From: VBAU01 sp036005185
GTDB lineage: Bacteria; Bacteroidota; Bacteroidia; Chitinophagales; Chitinophagaceae
Reading direction: 5' to 3'
DNA: 64,000 bases
Assembly (NCBI GenBank): GCA_036005185.1
Contig: DASYQS010000028.1
Span: 1-64,000 of the forward strand
Of this stretch, positions 6,985-14,763 are shown one piece after another (positions within the stretch are counted from its first letter, which is position 1; each line of letters begins with the position of its first letter). The translations under genes and the position numbers were made by a program. Under the pieces are notes generated by a model. The model was given only the letters and a program-made list of their open reading frames with translations, searched no databases and was not told the origin of the DNA.

Positions 6985-9900
6985 ATGAGCGAAACTGCAG
7001 CTATCAAACCATATTTAAGGTTATCAGGATTGGAACCTCTGGTCGTAAGACCTGAAAGTAACTTCATCAATATTGGTGAGAGAACCAATGTAACAGGTTC
7101 AAAAAAGTTTGCACGCCTTATTAAAGAAAATAAATATGAAGAAGCATTAAGTGTAGCAAGACAACAGGTAGAGAATGGTGCTCAAATACTTGATGTGAAC
7201 ATGGATGATGCTTTATTGGATGGTGTAAAAGGTATGACCACTTTTCTCAATCTTTTGCAAAGCGAGCCGGATATTGCCAAGATCCCGATCATGGTCGACA
7301 GCTCAAAATTTGAAATTATTGAGGCCGGTTTAAAATGTGTTCAGGGCAAATGCATTGTAAATTCTATCTCCATGAAGGAAGGAGAAGAAAAATTTATTCA
7401 GCAAGCAGAGTTATGCAGAATGTATGGCGCTTCGGTTGTGGTTATGGCCTTTGATGAAAAAGGACAAGCGGATACGCTGCAAAAGCGTGTTTATATTTGC
7501 GAAAGGGCGTATAAAATTTTAACTGAGCAAGTTGGTTACAATCCGCAGGATATTATTTTCGACCCAAATATTTTTGCCGTTGCTACCGGTTTGGAAGAGC
7601 ATAATAATTATGCCGTTGATTTCATAGAGGCAACAAGAATTATTAAACAAAAAATGCCGTTGGCAAAAGTAAGTGGCGGTGTCAGCAATCTTTCTTTTTC
7701 TTTTCGCGGCAATGATCATGTGCGTGAAGCCATGCACTCTGTATTTCTTTATTATGCTATCAAGGCCGGAATGGATATGGGGATCGTCAATGCAGGTCAG
7801 TTAGTTGTATATGATGAGATCGAACCTGAGCTAAGACAGTTATGCGAAGATGTTATTCTGAATAAAAGCAACGAAAATAATGAGGCTACAGAAAAGTTGA
7901 TTGCTTTTGCAGAAAATGTAAAAGCGAAAGGGAAAGTAGAGGTAAAAGATGAAGCTTGGAGAAATGCCTCTGTTGAAGAGAGGTTAAAGCACTCTTTGAT
8001 CAATGGTATTACTGATTATATTGATATTGATACCGAAGAGGCCAGGCAAAAATACCCAAGGCCATTAGAAGTAATTGAAGGCCCCCTAATGGCCGGAATG
8101 AATGTAGTAGGTGATCTGTTTGGCTCGGGCAAAATGTTTTTGCCGCAAGTTGTAAAGAGCGCTAGAGTAATGAAAAAATCTGTTGCCATTCTTACACCAT
8201 ACATTGAAGCCGAAAAAGAAATACGCCGGCTTGCACATGCGGAAGCGGGGACAATTAATGAAGAAACTGAAGGAGCTGCGAGGATATTACTAGCTACTGT
8301 AAAAGGAGATGTGCACGATATTGGAAAAAATATTGTGGGTGTTGTACTAGGATGTAATGGCTATGAGGTAAAAGATTTGGGAGTAATGGTTCCTGCTGAT
8401 AAAATTCTTGATGAAGCGGAAAAAATAGGGGCCGACGTAATTGGTCTTAGTGGCTTAATAACTCCTTCATTAGATGAAATGGTGCATGTGGCGCATGAAA
8501 TGAAGCGCCGCAATATGAAACAACCACTGTTGATTGGTGGAGCAACCACTTCAAGAATGCACACAGCTGTAAAAATTGCTCCCCAATATGACCAGGGAGT
8601 TGTGCATGTATTGGATGCTTCGAGGAGTGTAACTGTCGTCTCGAATCTATTAAACAAAGAACAAAAAAAATCTTTTCTCAAAGAAACAGAAACAGAGTAC
8701 TCTAATCTTAGGCATCAATTTTTAAATAAGCAAAAGACCAAATCATTAATTCCTTACGAAGAAGCGGTAATTATTAAAGAATACTTTGACTGGAAAAAAT
8801 ATAACCCTGTAAAACCATCGATAGATGGAGTAAAGGTGTTTAGAGAATTTGATCTGGCAACCATTGCCAGGTATATTGATTGGGGACCTTTTTTCATTGC
8901 CTGGGAAATGCCCGGCCAATTTCCTGCTGTGCTAACGGATAAAATTTTCGGAGCGGAGGCTACACGTTTGTTTAATGACGCTAAAAACTTGGTAAAAAAA
9001 CTGGTTGAAGAAAAATGGTTCACAGCAAATGGGGTGATCGGTTTCTGGCCTGCTTTAAGTAATAATGCCGACACTGTCACTCTGCAAACAAATAAGGGTG
9101 AGGTAAAACTGGAATTTCTACGTCAGCAGTTGAAAAAAGCAGTGGGACAACCAAATTTTTCGCTGGCAGATTTTATAAAACCTGCTGAAAGCCTATCCCC
9201 ACAAACTACTCTAATAAATGAAGACTCGGCTAAAGTCCCTTCCCGAAGGGAAGGGGAGAAAGAGTTTGGGTATGAGGGGGCGAATCCAATAACTTATCCT
9301 TTAAAAGAATTTGCTCTTAAGCATAGAGAAAATCCCACACAAGCAGAAGAGGTACTTTGGAATTTTGTTAAGACGAAACAATTGGAAGGTTATAAATTTA
9401 GAAGGCGACATATCATTGGGAATTATATTACTGATCTTGTTTGTCTTGATAGAAGACTTGTTATAGAAATTGATGGCTTAATTCACCAACTACCCGAAAA
9501 TAAAGAATCAGATGAGCTCAGAACAAAATGGTTGAATGAACAAGGATTCAAAGTATTAAGAATTACTAATGAACAAGTAATAAATAAATCAGAAGAAATT
9601 CTCGAATTAATTTCTTCAACTTTAAAGGATCAACCAAGTATAAAACAAAGTTTCGATCTAAGTTCCCCCTTCGGGGGACAGGGGGCTGATTATATGGGCG
9701 CATTTGCTGTAACCATTCATGGGGCCAGTCAATGGGTAAAAAAGTTTGCTGCCGAGCAGGATGAATACAACAAGATCATGGTGCAAATACTGGCCGATCG
9801 TTTTGTTGAAGCCTTTGCAGAGTGCTTGCACGAAAAAGTTAGAAAAGAATTTTGGGGTTATGCTAAAGATGAAAACTTAACCAATGAACAATTGATAAAA

Positions 9901-10191
9901 GAGGAATATAAAGGTATTCGCCCTGCACCTGGCTATCCCGCTTGCCCTGATCATACGGAAAAAATAAAACTATTCGAATTGCTCAATGCTACAGAAAATA
10001 TAGGTGTTGAGTTAACAGAAAGCCTTGCCATGAATCCACCTGCTTCTGTTTGCGGTTGGTACATTGCCCATCGGCAAAGCCATTATTTTGGTTTGGGAAA
10101 GATCAGTAGAGACCAATTAGAAAATTATGCAAAAAGAAAAGGTATGAATATAGAGGAAGCGGAAAAATGGCTCAGACAAAATCTCGAATAA
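6985..10191 (+). CDS. metH: Methionine synthase, folate/B12/AdoMet part with DUF559 insertion
   Basis: The 1068-residue protein is about 165 residues longer than expected. In order it shows a pterin-binding domain (NFINIGERTNVTGS, about residue 26), a B12-binding domain with the cobalamin-ligand motif GDVHDIGKNIVG (about 448-460), and the AdoMet activation domain with RPAPGYPACPDHTEK near residue 980. The activation domain is split: SLADFIKPAES and ADYMGAFAVT, nearly adjacent in E. coli MetH, are separated by residues about 736-901, which form a DUF559 PD-(D/E)XK endonuclease domain. The reading frame is open throughout. It transfers methyl from methyltetrahydrofolate to homocysteine via cobalamin. 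Whether the enlarged enzyme is active cannot be judged from sequence, but all core motifs are intact on both sides. Confidence 0.93.
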   Translation: MSETAAIKPYLRLSGLEPLVVRPESNFINIGERTNVTGSKKFARLIKENKYEEALSVARQQVENGAQILDVNMDDALLDGVKGMTTFLNLLQSEPDIAKIPIMVDSSKFEIIEAGLKCVQGKCIVNSISMKEGEEKFIQQAELCRMYGASVVVMAFDEKGQADTLQKRVYICERAYKILTEQVGYNPQDIIFDPNIFAVATGLEEHNNYAVDFIEATRIIKQKMPLAKVSGGVSNLSFSFRGNDHVREAMHSVFLYYAIKAGMDMGIVNAGQLVVYDEIEPELRQLCEDVILNKSNENNEATEKLIAFAENVKAKGKVEVKDEAWRNASVEERLKHSLINGITDYIDIDTEEARQKYPRPLEVIEGPLMAGMNVVGDLFGSGKMFLPQVVKSARVMKKSVAILTPYIEAEKEIRRLAHAEAGTINEETEGAARILLATVKGDVHDIGKNIVGVVLGCNGYEVKDLGVMVPADKILDEAEKIGADVIGLSGLITPSLDEMVHVAHEMKRRNMKQPLLIGGATTSRMHTAVKIAPQYDQGVVHVLDASRSVTVVSNLLNKEQKKSFLKETETEYSNLRHQFLNKQKTKSLIPYEEAVIIKEYFDWKKYNPVKPSIDGVKVFREFDLATIARYIDWGPFFIAWEMPGQFPAVLTDKIFGAEATRLFNDAKNLVKKLVEEKWFTANGVIGFWPALSNNADTVTLQTNKGEVKLEFLRQQLKKAVGQPNFSLADFIKPAESLSPQTTLINEDSAKVPSRREGEKEFGYEGANPITYPLKEFALKHRENPTQAEEVLWNFVKTKQLEGYKFRRRHIIGNYITDLVCLDRRLVIEIDGLIHQLPENKESDELRTKWLNEQGFKVLRITNEQVINKSEEILELISSTLKDQPSIKQSFDLSSPFGGQGADYMGAFAVTIHGASQWVKKFAAEQDEYNKIMVQILADRFVEAFAECLHEKVRKEFWGYAKDENLTNEQLIKEEYKGIRPAPGYPACPDHTEKIKLFELLNATENIGVELTESLAMNPPASVCGWYIAHRQSHYFGLGKISRDQLENYAKRKGMNIEEAEKWLRQNLE
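9237..9280 (+). repeat. GC-rich palindrome, left end of DUF559 insertion
   Basis: CCCTTCCC (9237-9244), loop GAA, GGGAAGGG (9248-9255), followed by a G-rich tail GAGTTTGGGTATGAGG. The arrangement of hairpin plus tail resembles, in reverse complement, the elements at 46718-46750 and 58148-58182 (tail CCTCACCCAAAC). It is translated in frame within MetH. Confidence 0.6.
9664..9686 (+). repeat. GC-rich palindrome, right end of DUF559 insertion
   Basis: TCCCCC (9664-9669), loop TTC, GGGGGA (9673-9678), then CAGGGGGC. It is translated as SSPFGGQGA and joins directly to the ADYMGAF motif of MetH. The core is the inverse of the left palindrome. Confidence 0.6.
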
Positions 10192-10296
10192 TTTACAAGC
10201 AATGAGTTTCTTTAATAACTCTAAAAGCTTAACACGAAGAAAACCTTTTAGATTGTAAATGAGCTTAAAGCTACAGTTAGCTTGGCTCAATCTTCC

Positions 10297-10304
10297 TATC
10301 TTTG
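10297..10304 (+). promoter_or_regulatory. -7 box of the lspA promoter
   Basis: TATCTTTG fits TAnnTTTG exactly. It lies inside the extended open frame that begins at TTG 10282, which argues that translation starts downstream, at GTG 10324. No clear -33 TTTG is seen at the usual distance. Confidence 0.45.
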
Positions 10305-10323
10305 CCCTTCAAATTCAGAAATC

Positions 10324-11025
10324 GTGAAGCTTCGAAACGTTGTTTTCATAATTGCATTGATAATCATTGCTGATCAGGTTTTAAAAATTTGGATTAAAAC
10401 ACATTATCCAACCGGACCTGTTACGAATGTGATAGGAACCAAGTTCCAACTATACTTTGTTGAAAATTCGGGAATGGCTTGGGGATGGAAATTTGGAAAC
10501 GAAATTGGCAAGATCGTATTAACCTTATTTCGGTTGGCGGCCGTTATTTTTGGTACATGGTATCTGGTTCGCATCGTAAAGAATAATTATCATAAAGGAT
10601 TCATTATTTGCGCCGCATTAATTTATGCAGGTGCATTGGGTAATCTTATTGATAGTATGTTTTATGGGATGATCTTTGACAAAGGCATGCATTATAACCG
10701 GCTGATCCATGACTTTGAGCCTTACAGCGGTGTTGCTTCATTTACATTACACGGAGGATATAGCTCTTTTTTACATGGAAGCGTTGTTGACATGCTGTAT
10801 TTTCCCCTTGTAAGATCCACATTTCCTAGCTGGCTTCCCTTTGTAGGAGGCAAGGAATTTGAATTTTTTAGCCCCATTTTCAATATTGCCGATGCATCAA
10901 TTTCAGTTGGCGTTATCACCCTTTTAGTTTTTCAAAAACGCTTTTTTAAACGTTATCGCAATATGCAAGTCCATTCTACCGTTGAGACTAACACAGAAGT
11001 GAGTGACAAAGTGCAGGTATCTTGA
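10324..11025 (+). CDS. lspA: Lipoprotein signal peptidase (signal peptidase II)
   Basis: This inner-membrane aspartic protease removes signal peptides from prolipoproteins. I place the start at GTG 10324 (233 residues), giving VKLRNVVFIIALIIIADQVLKIW. The earlier TTG at 10282 would place the -7 box TATCTTTG inside the coding region. Family motifs are ENSGMAWGW, GNLIDSMFYG with the first catalytic Asp, and SVVDMLYFP followed by FNIADASISVG with the second. Four membrane segments are evident. The loop between the catalytic motifs is longer than in E. coli, as is usual in Bacteroidota, and a polar tail follows the last helix. It would process the many lipoproteins encoded nearby. Confidence 0.92.
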   Translation: MKLRNVVFIIALIIIADQVLKIWIKTHYPTGPVTNVIGTKFQLYFVENSGMAWGWKFGNEIGKIVLTLFRLAAVIFGTWYLVRIVKNNYHKGFIICAALIYAGALGNLIDSMFYGMIFDKGMHYNRLIHDFEPYSGVASFTLHGGYSSFLHGSVVDMLYFPLVRSTFPSWLPFVGGKEFEFFSPIFNIADASISVGVITLLVFQKRFFKRYRNMQVHSTVETNTEVSDKVQVS

Positions 11026-11116
11026 TTATCAAGAACAATTCTCTTATAAATTTTTACTATCCCTTAATTATTATCTCCATAAAATGGTATTTTGCGCTTA
11101 CCAATAAAGTATCAAG

Positions 11117-12766
11117 ATGAAAACATACAAACCCCTTTTTTGGTTCTTTTTGCTGATTGCTTTTGTGATATCCTGCCAAAAGGAACGGAGTTTTGAAAAT
11201 GGCTTTGGTACTCCTTCTGATGGTTCTCTTCAATCAGGAGCTACTGGTGATTGTCTCGGAAGTGTAGTTAGCGGAACTTATAAAAAAGATACTGTACTTA
11301 ATTCTACAAATTATGTGGATGTAAAAGTTGACGTGGACACCATAGGATCGTATGTCATAAGCACTGATACCATTAATGGTTTTTATTTTAGGGCTACAGG
11401 CAATTTTGCAGCTACCGGCGTAAATACTGTTCGTTTGCAAGGTAGTGGTAAACCAACGGCGGAGGGTACAAATATTTTTACAGTAACTTATGATAGCACC
11501 GAATGTACATTTTCTGTAACTACATTACCTAGTACTGGCGGAGGAACTTCAGTGTTTACTTTGGCAGGCGCACCTAATAGCTGTACCCCGGGTACTACCC
11601 AGGGAACTTATACAGCAGGCGTTGCTACAACCTCAGCAAATACAGCAACCATTCAAGTCGATGTTACTACCGTAGGCACTTATTCAATTGTTACAACTGC
11701 TGTTAATGGGGTTACTTTTAGCGCATCAGGAACTTTTTCAGCAACGGGTACACAAACCGTTACTTTAAAAGCAAGCGGCACACCCACAGCTTCAGGATCA
11801 TTCAATATCCCTGTCGCGGTTGGAACCTCCACATGTTCATTTTCATTGTCAGTTGCCGTAGGAGGTTCGTCGGCAGTATTTACTTTGAACGGAGCTCCTA
11901 ATAATTGTGCGGGTGCTACATTCCAGGGAGCATACGCCATAAACACACCTCTTACATCATCGAATACTGTTACTTTACAAGTAAATGTTACTACAGTCGG
12001 CACTTATTCTATAACAACTACGGCTGTTAACGGAATGACTTTTTCCGGCTCAGGTAGTTTTTCAGCCACAGGGGCGCAAACTGTTATACTCACCGGAAGC
12101 GGTACACCGGCAGCAACAGGAACATTTCCTGTTTCTGTTACAGTAGGAACTTCAACCTGCACATTCTCTATTACGGTGGCCGCTATTGATTATTTTCCCC
12201 GAACCACTAACAGCAACTGGACCTATGAATTTGATAATGATCCTGTGGACACTCTACAGCGAAATGTGATTTCGGCAACTAAGTCTGCCTTAGGCAACAC
12301 TTACAACATATTTATGCAAAGTGATGCTTCAGGAGTAGATTCATCCGGGTATTATAGAAAATCAGGCAGTGATTATTATCAATATTTTGATATAGGTGAT
12401 CTTTTTGGGTTGGATAATTCCCTTTGGGGAGAATATATTTTCCTTAAAGATAATGTTGCTGCAAACACTGTATGGAGATCAAGTAATTTTAGTGGTACAT
12501 TTTCTAACAACCCGATACTCATACGAGTTAAAGAAACCATCATCCAAAAGGATGTTTCCGTTACTGTAAACGGAACAGCATATCCAAATACTATTGTTGT
12601 CAAAGAAGAATATGAATACTCATTCGATGCTGGGGCCAATTGGACCATCGCTGATATTTATTCAATGTATTATTTTTCACGAAATATTGGAATGATAAAA
12701 TTTGAACCGTTTGATACTATGGGAAGTATTTATTTACAGGAACTAACAAAATATCAGGTCTTTTAA
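11117..12766 (+). CDS. Repetitive Ig-like lipoprotein
   Basis: A 549-residue predicted outer-membrane or surface lipoprotein, with signal MKTYKPLFWFFLLIAFVISC and the lipidated Cys at about 20. Three imperfect repeats of roughly 100 residues run from about residue 45 to 350. Each starts near a Cys and contains the patterns VDVTTVGTYSI, NGVTFSASGTFSATG, TVTLKASGTPTASG and a closing STCSFS. Paired cysteines bracket each repeat and may form a disulfide. The last 190 residues differ: they start at IDYFPRTTNSNWTYEFDND and look like a separate beta-rich domain. No function can be assigned. It is a single gene followed by a strong terminator. Confidence 0.8.
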   Translation: MKTYKPLFWFFLLIAFVISCQKERSFENGFGTPSDGSLQSGATGDCLGSVVSGTYKKDTVLNSTNYVDVKVDVDTIGSYVISTDTINGFYFRATGNFAATGVNTVRLQGSGKPTAEGTNIFTVTYDSTECTFSVTTLPSTGGGTSVFTLAGAPNSCTPGTTQGTYTAGVATTSANTATIQVDVTTVGTYSIVTTAVNGVTFSASGTFSATGTQTVTLKASGTPTASGSFNIPVAVGTSTCSFSLSVAVGGSSAVFTLNGAPNNCAGATFQGAYAINTPLTSSNTVTLQVNVTTVGTYSITTTAVNGMTFSGSGSFSATGAQTVILTGSGTPAATGTFPVSVTVGTSTCTFSITVAAIDYFPRTTNSNWTYEFDNDPVDTLQRNVISATKSALGNTYNIFMQSDASGVDSSGYYRKSGSDYYQYFDIGDLFGLDNSLWGEYIFLKDNVAANTVWRSSNFSGTFSNNPILIRVKETIIQKDVSVTVNGTAYPNTIVVKEEYEYSFDAGANWTIADIYSMYYFSRNIGMIKFEPFDTMGSIYLQELTKYQVF

Positions 12767-12787
12767 AAATATTCTTAGCAAAAAAAG

Positions 12788-12816
12788 AAGGCTGTCATAT
12801 TTGACAGCCTTTTTTG
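12788..12816. terminator. Rho-independent terminator
   Basis: AAGGCTGTCA (12788-12797), loop TATT, TGACAGCCTT (12802-12811), then T-rich. The perfect 10-bp stem with A-runs on one side and T-runs on the other can stop transcription from both the lipoprotein gene and the convergent small gene. Confidence 0.85.
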
Positions 12817-12835
12817 TATATACACTCAAGGTTAT

Positions 12836-13117
12836 TTACTCGTAATTATTGAACCAGTTATCATCAATGGGATGAATATGAACCGGCAGCTTTATTTTGT
12901 TAATTGAAATTTTTTTTTCTGAATAAGGATTGATCATGGGTGAAACCCTTAGGCGCCTGGCCATTTTTGTTGTTTGAATATTGCCTTTGGTATTCTTGTT
13001 ATTATTTGCTGATGCGGAAGATGAAATATTCAGCGCCTTTAATGGATATGCAGAAAAGTATGGAGTTGTCTTTACATCTAATTTCATAATAACGGATTTT
13101 GAAGATTTAGTTTTCAC
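12836..13117 (-). CDS. Small hypothetical protein
   Basis: An open frame of 93 codons, alone in the space between a terminator and fumC. The first codons may not be used: an internal ATG at 13087 gives MKLDVKTTPYFSAYPL. The protein is rich in Lys, Asn and Ser, has no signal peptide or membrane segment, and ends in HIHPIDDNWFNNYE. Nothing in it matches a family I recognise. Its position opposite no other gene and directly before a bidirectional terminator gives moderate support that it is real. Confidence 0.45.
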   Translation of the reverse strand: MKTKSSKSVIMKLDVKTTPYFSAYPLKALNISSSASANNNKNTKGNIQTTKMARRLRVSPMINPYSEKKISINKIKLPVHIHPIDDNWFNNYE

Positions 13118-13232
13118 AATATTGGAACGACAAAATAGAAAAATTATGTTATAATCTTTAGTCCTTTAACTAATAAAAAACAAAATACCTAGTTTCCTTC
13201 CTACCTGTTATTCGTAAGTTTACGAGTATTTC

Positions 13233-14633
13233 TTATTCAATTTTCCCTACCATTTTTTCAGGCACAACCCATTCATCAAATTGCTCTTGGGTTAAATAGC
13301 CAAGTTTTACGGCCATTTCTTTTAAAGTTGTTCCTTCTTTGTGTGCTTTCTGAGCAATTTCTGCGGCTTTATAATAACCAATTTTTGTATTTAGAGCTGT
13401 TACCAGCATTAATGAATTATCAACATGTTTTTTAATATTTTCTTCAATTGGTTTAATGCCCACCGCACATTTATCATTAAAAGAAACACAGCCATCACCG
13501 ATCAATCTTGAACTATGCAAAAAATTATAGATCATCACGGGCTTAAAAACATTCAGCTCAAAATGACCTGATGCTCCACCAATATTTATTGCTACATCAT
13601 TTCCCAAAACCTGTACAGCGATCATAGTTAATGCTTCGCATTGAGTAGGATTTACTTTTCCAGGCATAATGGAAGAGCCAGGTTCATTATCCGGGATAAA
13701 AATTTCGCCAATGCCGCTTCTTGGCCCCGAGGATAGCATGCGAATATCGTTTGCAATTTTCATTAGGCTTACAGCAACGGTTTTCAATGCTCCATGCGCT
13801 TCAACAATGGCATCGTGAGCCGCCAAAGCTTCGAATTTATTTTCAGCAGTTATAAATGGCAAGCCTGTTAATATTGCAATTTGCTTAGCAACATTTTCTG
13901 AATAATTAGGCGGAGTGTTGATGCCTGTTCCCACTGCCGTACCGCCCAATGCTAATTCACTTAAATGTGATAAAGTATTTTTAATGGCTTTTAAACCATG
14001 ATCTAATTGCGAAGCATAGCCGCTAAATTCCTGCCCCAATGTAAGAGGAGTAGCATCCATGAAATGCGTGCGGCCAATCTTGACCACTTTCATAAATTGT
14101 TTACTTTTTTCAGCTAGCGTATTTCTTAATTTTTCAATTCCCGGAATGGTTGTTTCAACCAGAATTTTATAAGCCGCAATATGCATGGCTGTAGGAAACG
14201 TATCGTTTGATGATTGTGATTTGTTCACATCGTCATTGGGATGCAAAAATTTTTCTTTATCACTAAGTTGTCCACCATTTAATACATGACCGCGGTAAGC
14301 GATCACTTCATTCACATTCATATTGCTTTGTGTGCCGCTGCCGGTTTGCCAAACAACAAGAGGAAAATAATCGTCCAGCTTTCCTTCTAATATTTCATCA
14401 CAAACTTTTGCGATGAGATCGCATTTTTCTTTGGATAACAATCCAGCTTCGAAATTGGTGATAGCAGCCGCTTTTTTTAAATAAGCAAATGCCTTGATAA
14501 TTTCTTTCGGCATTTTATTGATGTCTTGTGCAATTTTAAAATTGTCAATGCTGCGTTGCGTTTGTGCTCCATAATAAGCGTCTTCAGGAACCTTTACTTC
14601 TCCCATAGTATCTTTCTCTATTCTGTATTTCAT
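13233..14633 (-). CDS. fumC: Class II fumarate hydratase
   Basis: Converts fumarate to L-malate in the TCA cycle; a cytosolic homotetramer. The 466-residue length is standard. Visible signatures are the N-terminal DTMGEVKVPEDAYYGAQTQRS, SGTQSNMNVNEV, the TH region GRTHFMDATPLTLGQEFSGY and the family signature GSSIMPGKVNPTQCEAL, which carries the flexible catalytic Ser loop. It is a single gene, divergent from the PSD1 cytochrome gene, with its own promoter at 14650-14680. Confidence 0.97.
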   Translation of the reverse strand: MKYRIEKDTMGEVKVPEDAYYGAQTQRSIDNFKIAQDINKMPKEIIKAFAYLKKAAAITNFEAGLLSKEKCDLIAKVCDEILEGKLDDYFPLVVWQTGSGTQSNMNVNEVIAYRGHVLNGGQLSDKEKFLHPNDDVNKSQSSNDTFPTAMHIAAYKILVETTIPGIEKLRNTLAEKSKQFMKVVKIGRTHFMDATPLTLGQEFSGYASQLDHGLKAIKNTLSHLSELALGGTAVGTGINTPPNYSENVAKQIAILTGLPFITAENKFEALAAHDAIVEAHGALKTVAVSLMKIANDIRMLSSGPRSGIGEIFIPDNEPGSSIMPGKVNPTQCEALTMIAVQVLGNDVAINIGGASGHFELNVFKPVMIYNFLHSSRLIGDGCVSFNDKCAVGIKPIEENIKKHVDNSLMLVTALNTKIGYYKAAEIAQKAHKEGTTLKEMAVKLGYLTQEQFDEWVVPEKMVGKIE

Positions 14634-14649
14634 ATATCATTTTTGGGTC

Positions 14650-14680
14650 TAAAGGTATATCAGCAGTTTAGTTTTTCAAT
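14650..14680 (-). promoter_or_regulatory. Promoter of fumC
   Basis: On the minus strand: ATTG, exactly 19 bases, TACCTTTA. It differs from the TAnnTTTG consensus at one position. The -7 box ends 16 bases before the ATG. Confidence 0.45.
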
Positions 14681-14737
14681 AAAACTGGTTTTTCTGTTTT
14701 ACAGATAAATCCCGCCTTCTAAAACTTTGAATAATTG

Positions 14738-14745
14738 TAAATTTG
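14738..14745 (+). promoter_or_regulatory. -7 box for the PSD1 cytochrome gene
   Basis: TAAATTTG matches TAnnTTTG. The TTG inside it opens the frame at 14743, but as part of the promoter it cannot be the start; the ATG at 14764 lies 18 bases downstream. A matching -33 element is not evident. Confidence 0.4.
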
Positions 14746-14763
14746 GTATGTAACAATTGCTGC

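Larger units (their letters stand above)
9190..9688 (+). mobile_element. Palindrome-bounded DUF559 element inserted in frame in metH
   Basis: About 500 bases interrupt the AdoMet activation domain. The core (about 9294-9630) encodes a DUF559 domain: NPTQAEEVLWNFV, then YKFRRRHIIGNYITDLVC and LVIEIDG with the likely catalytic D817, E828 and D830 (MetH numbering), and finally EQGFKVLRITNEQV. GC-rich hairpins sit at each end, one with loop GAA at 9237-9255 and one with loop TTC at 9664-9678. Their cores are inverted relative to each other, as terminal inverted repeats would be. No in-frame ATG, GTG or TTG lies between the insertion point and the domain core, so the domain can only be made as part of MetH. 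Domain recognition is firm; calling it mobile is inference. Confidence 0.7.

Noticed and set aside
10282..10323. TTG 10282 as the lspA start
   Set aside because: The -7 promoter box TATCTTTG at 10297-10304 lies inside this extension. GTG 10324 begins the first membrane helix region directly.
11680..12003. 107-codon minus-strand frame in the repetitive lipoprotein gene
   Set aside because: Shadow of Thr- and Val-rich repeats in the coding strand; no start context or domain.
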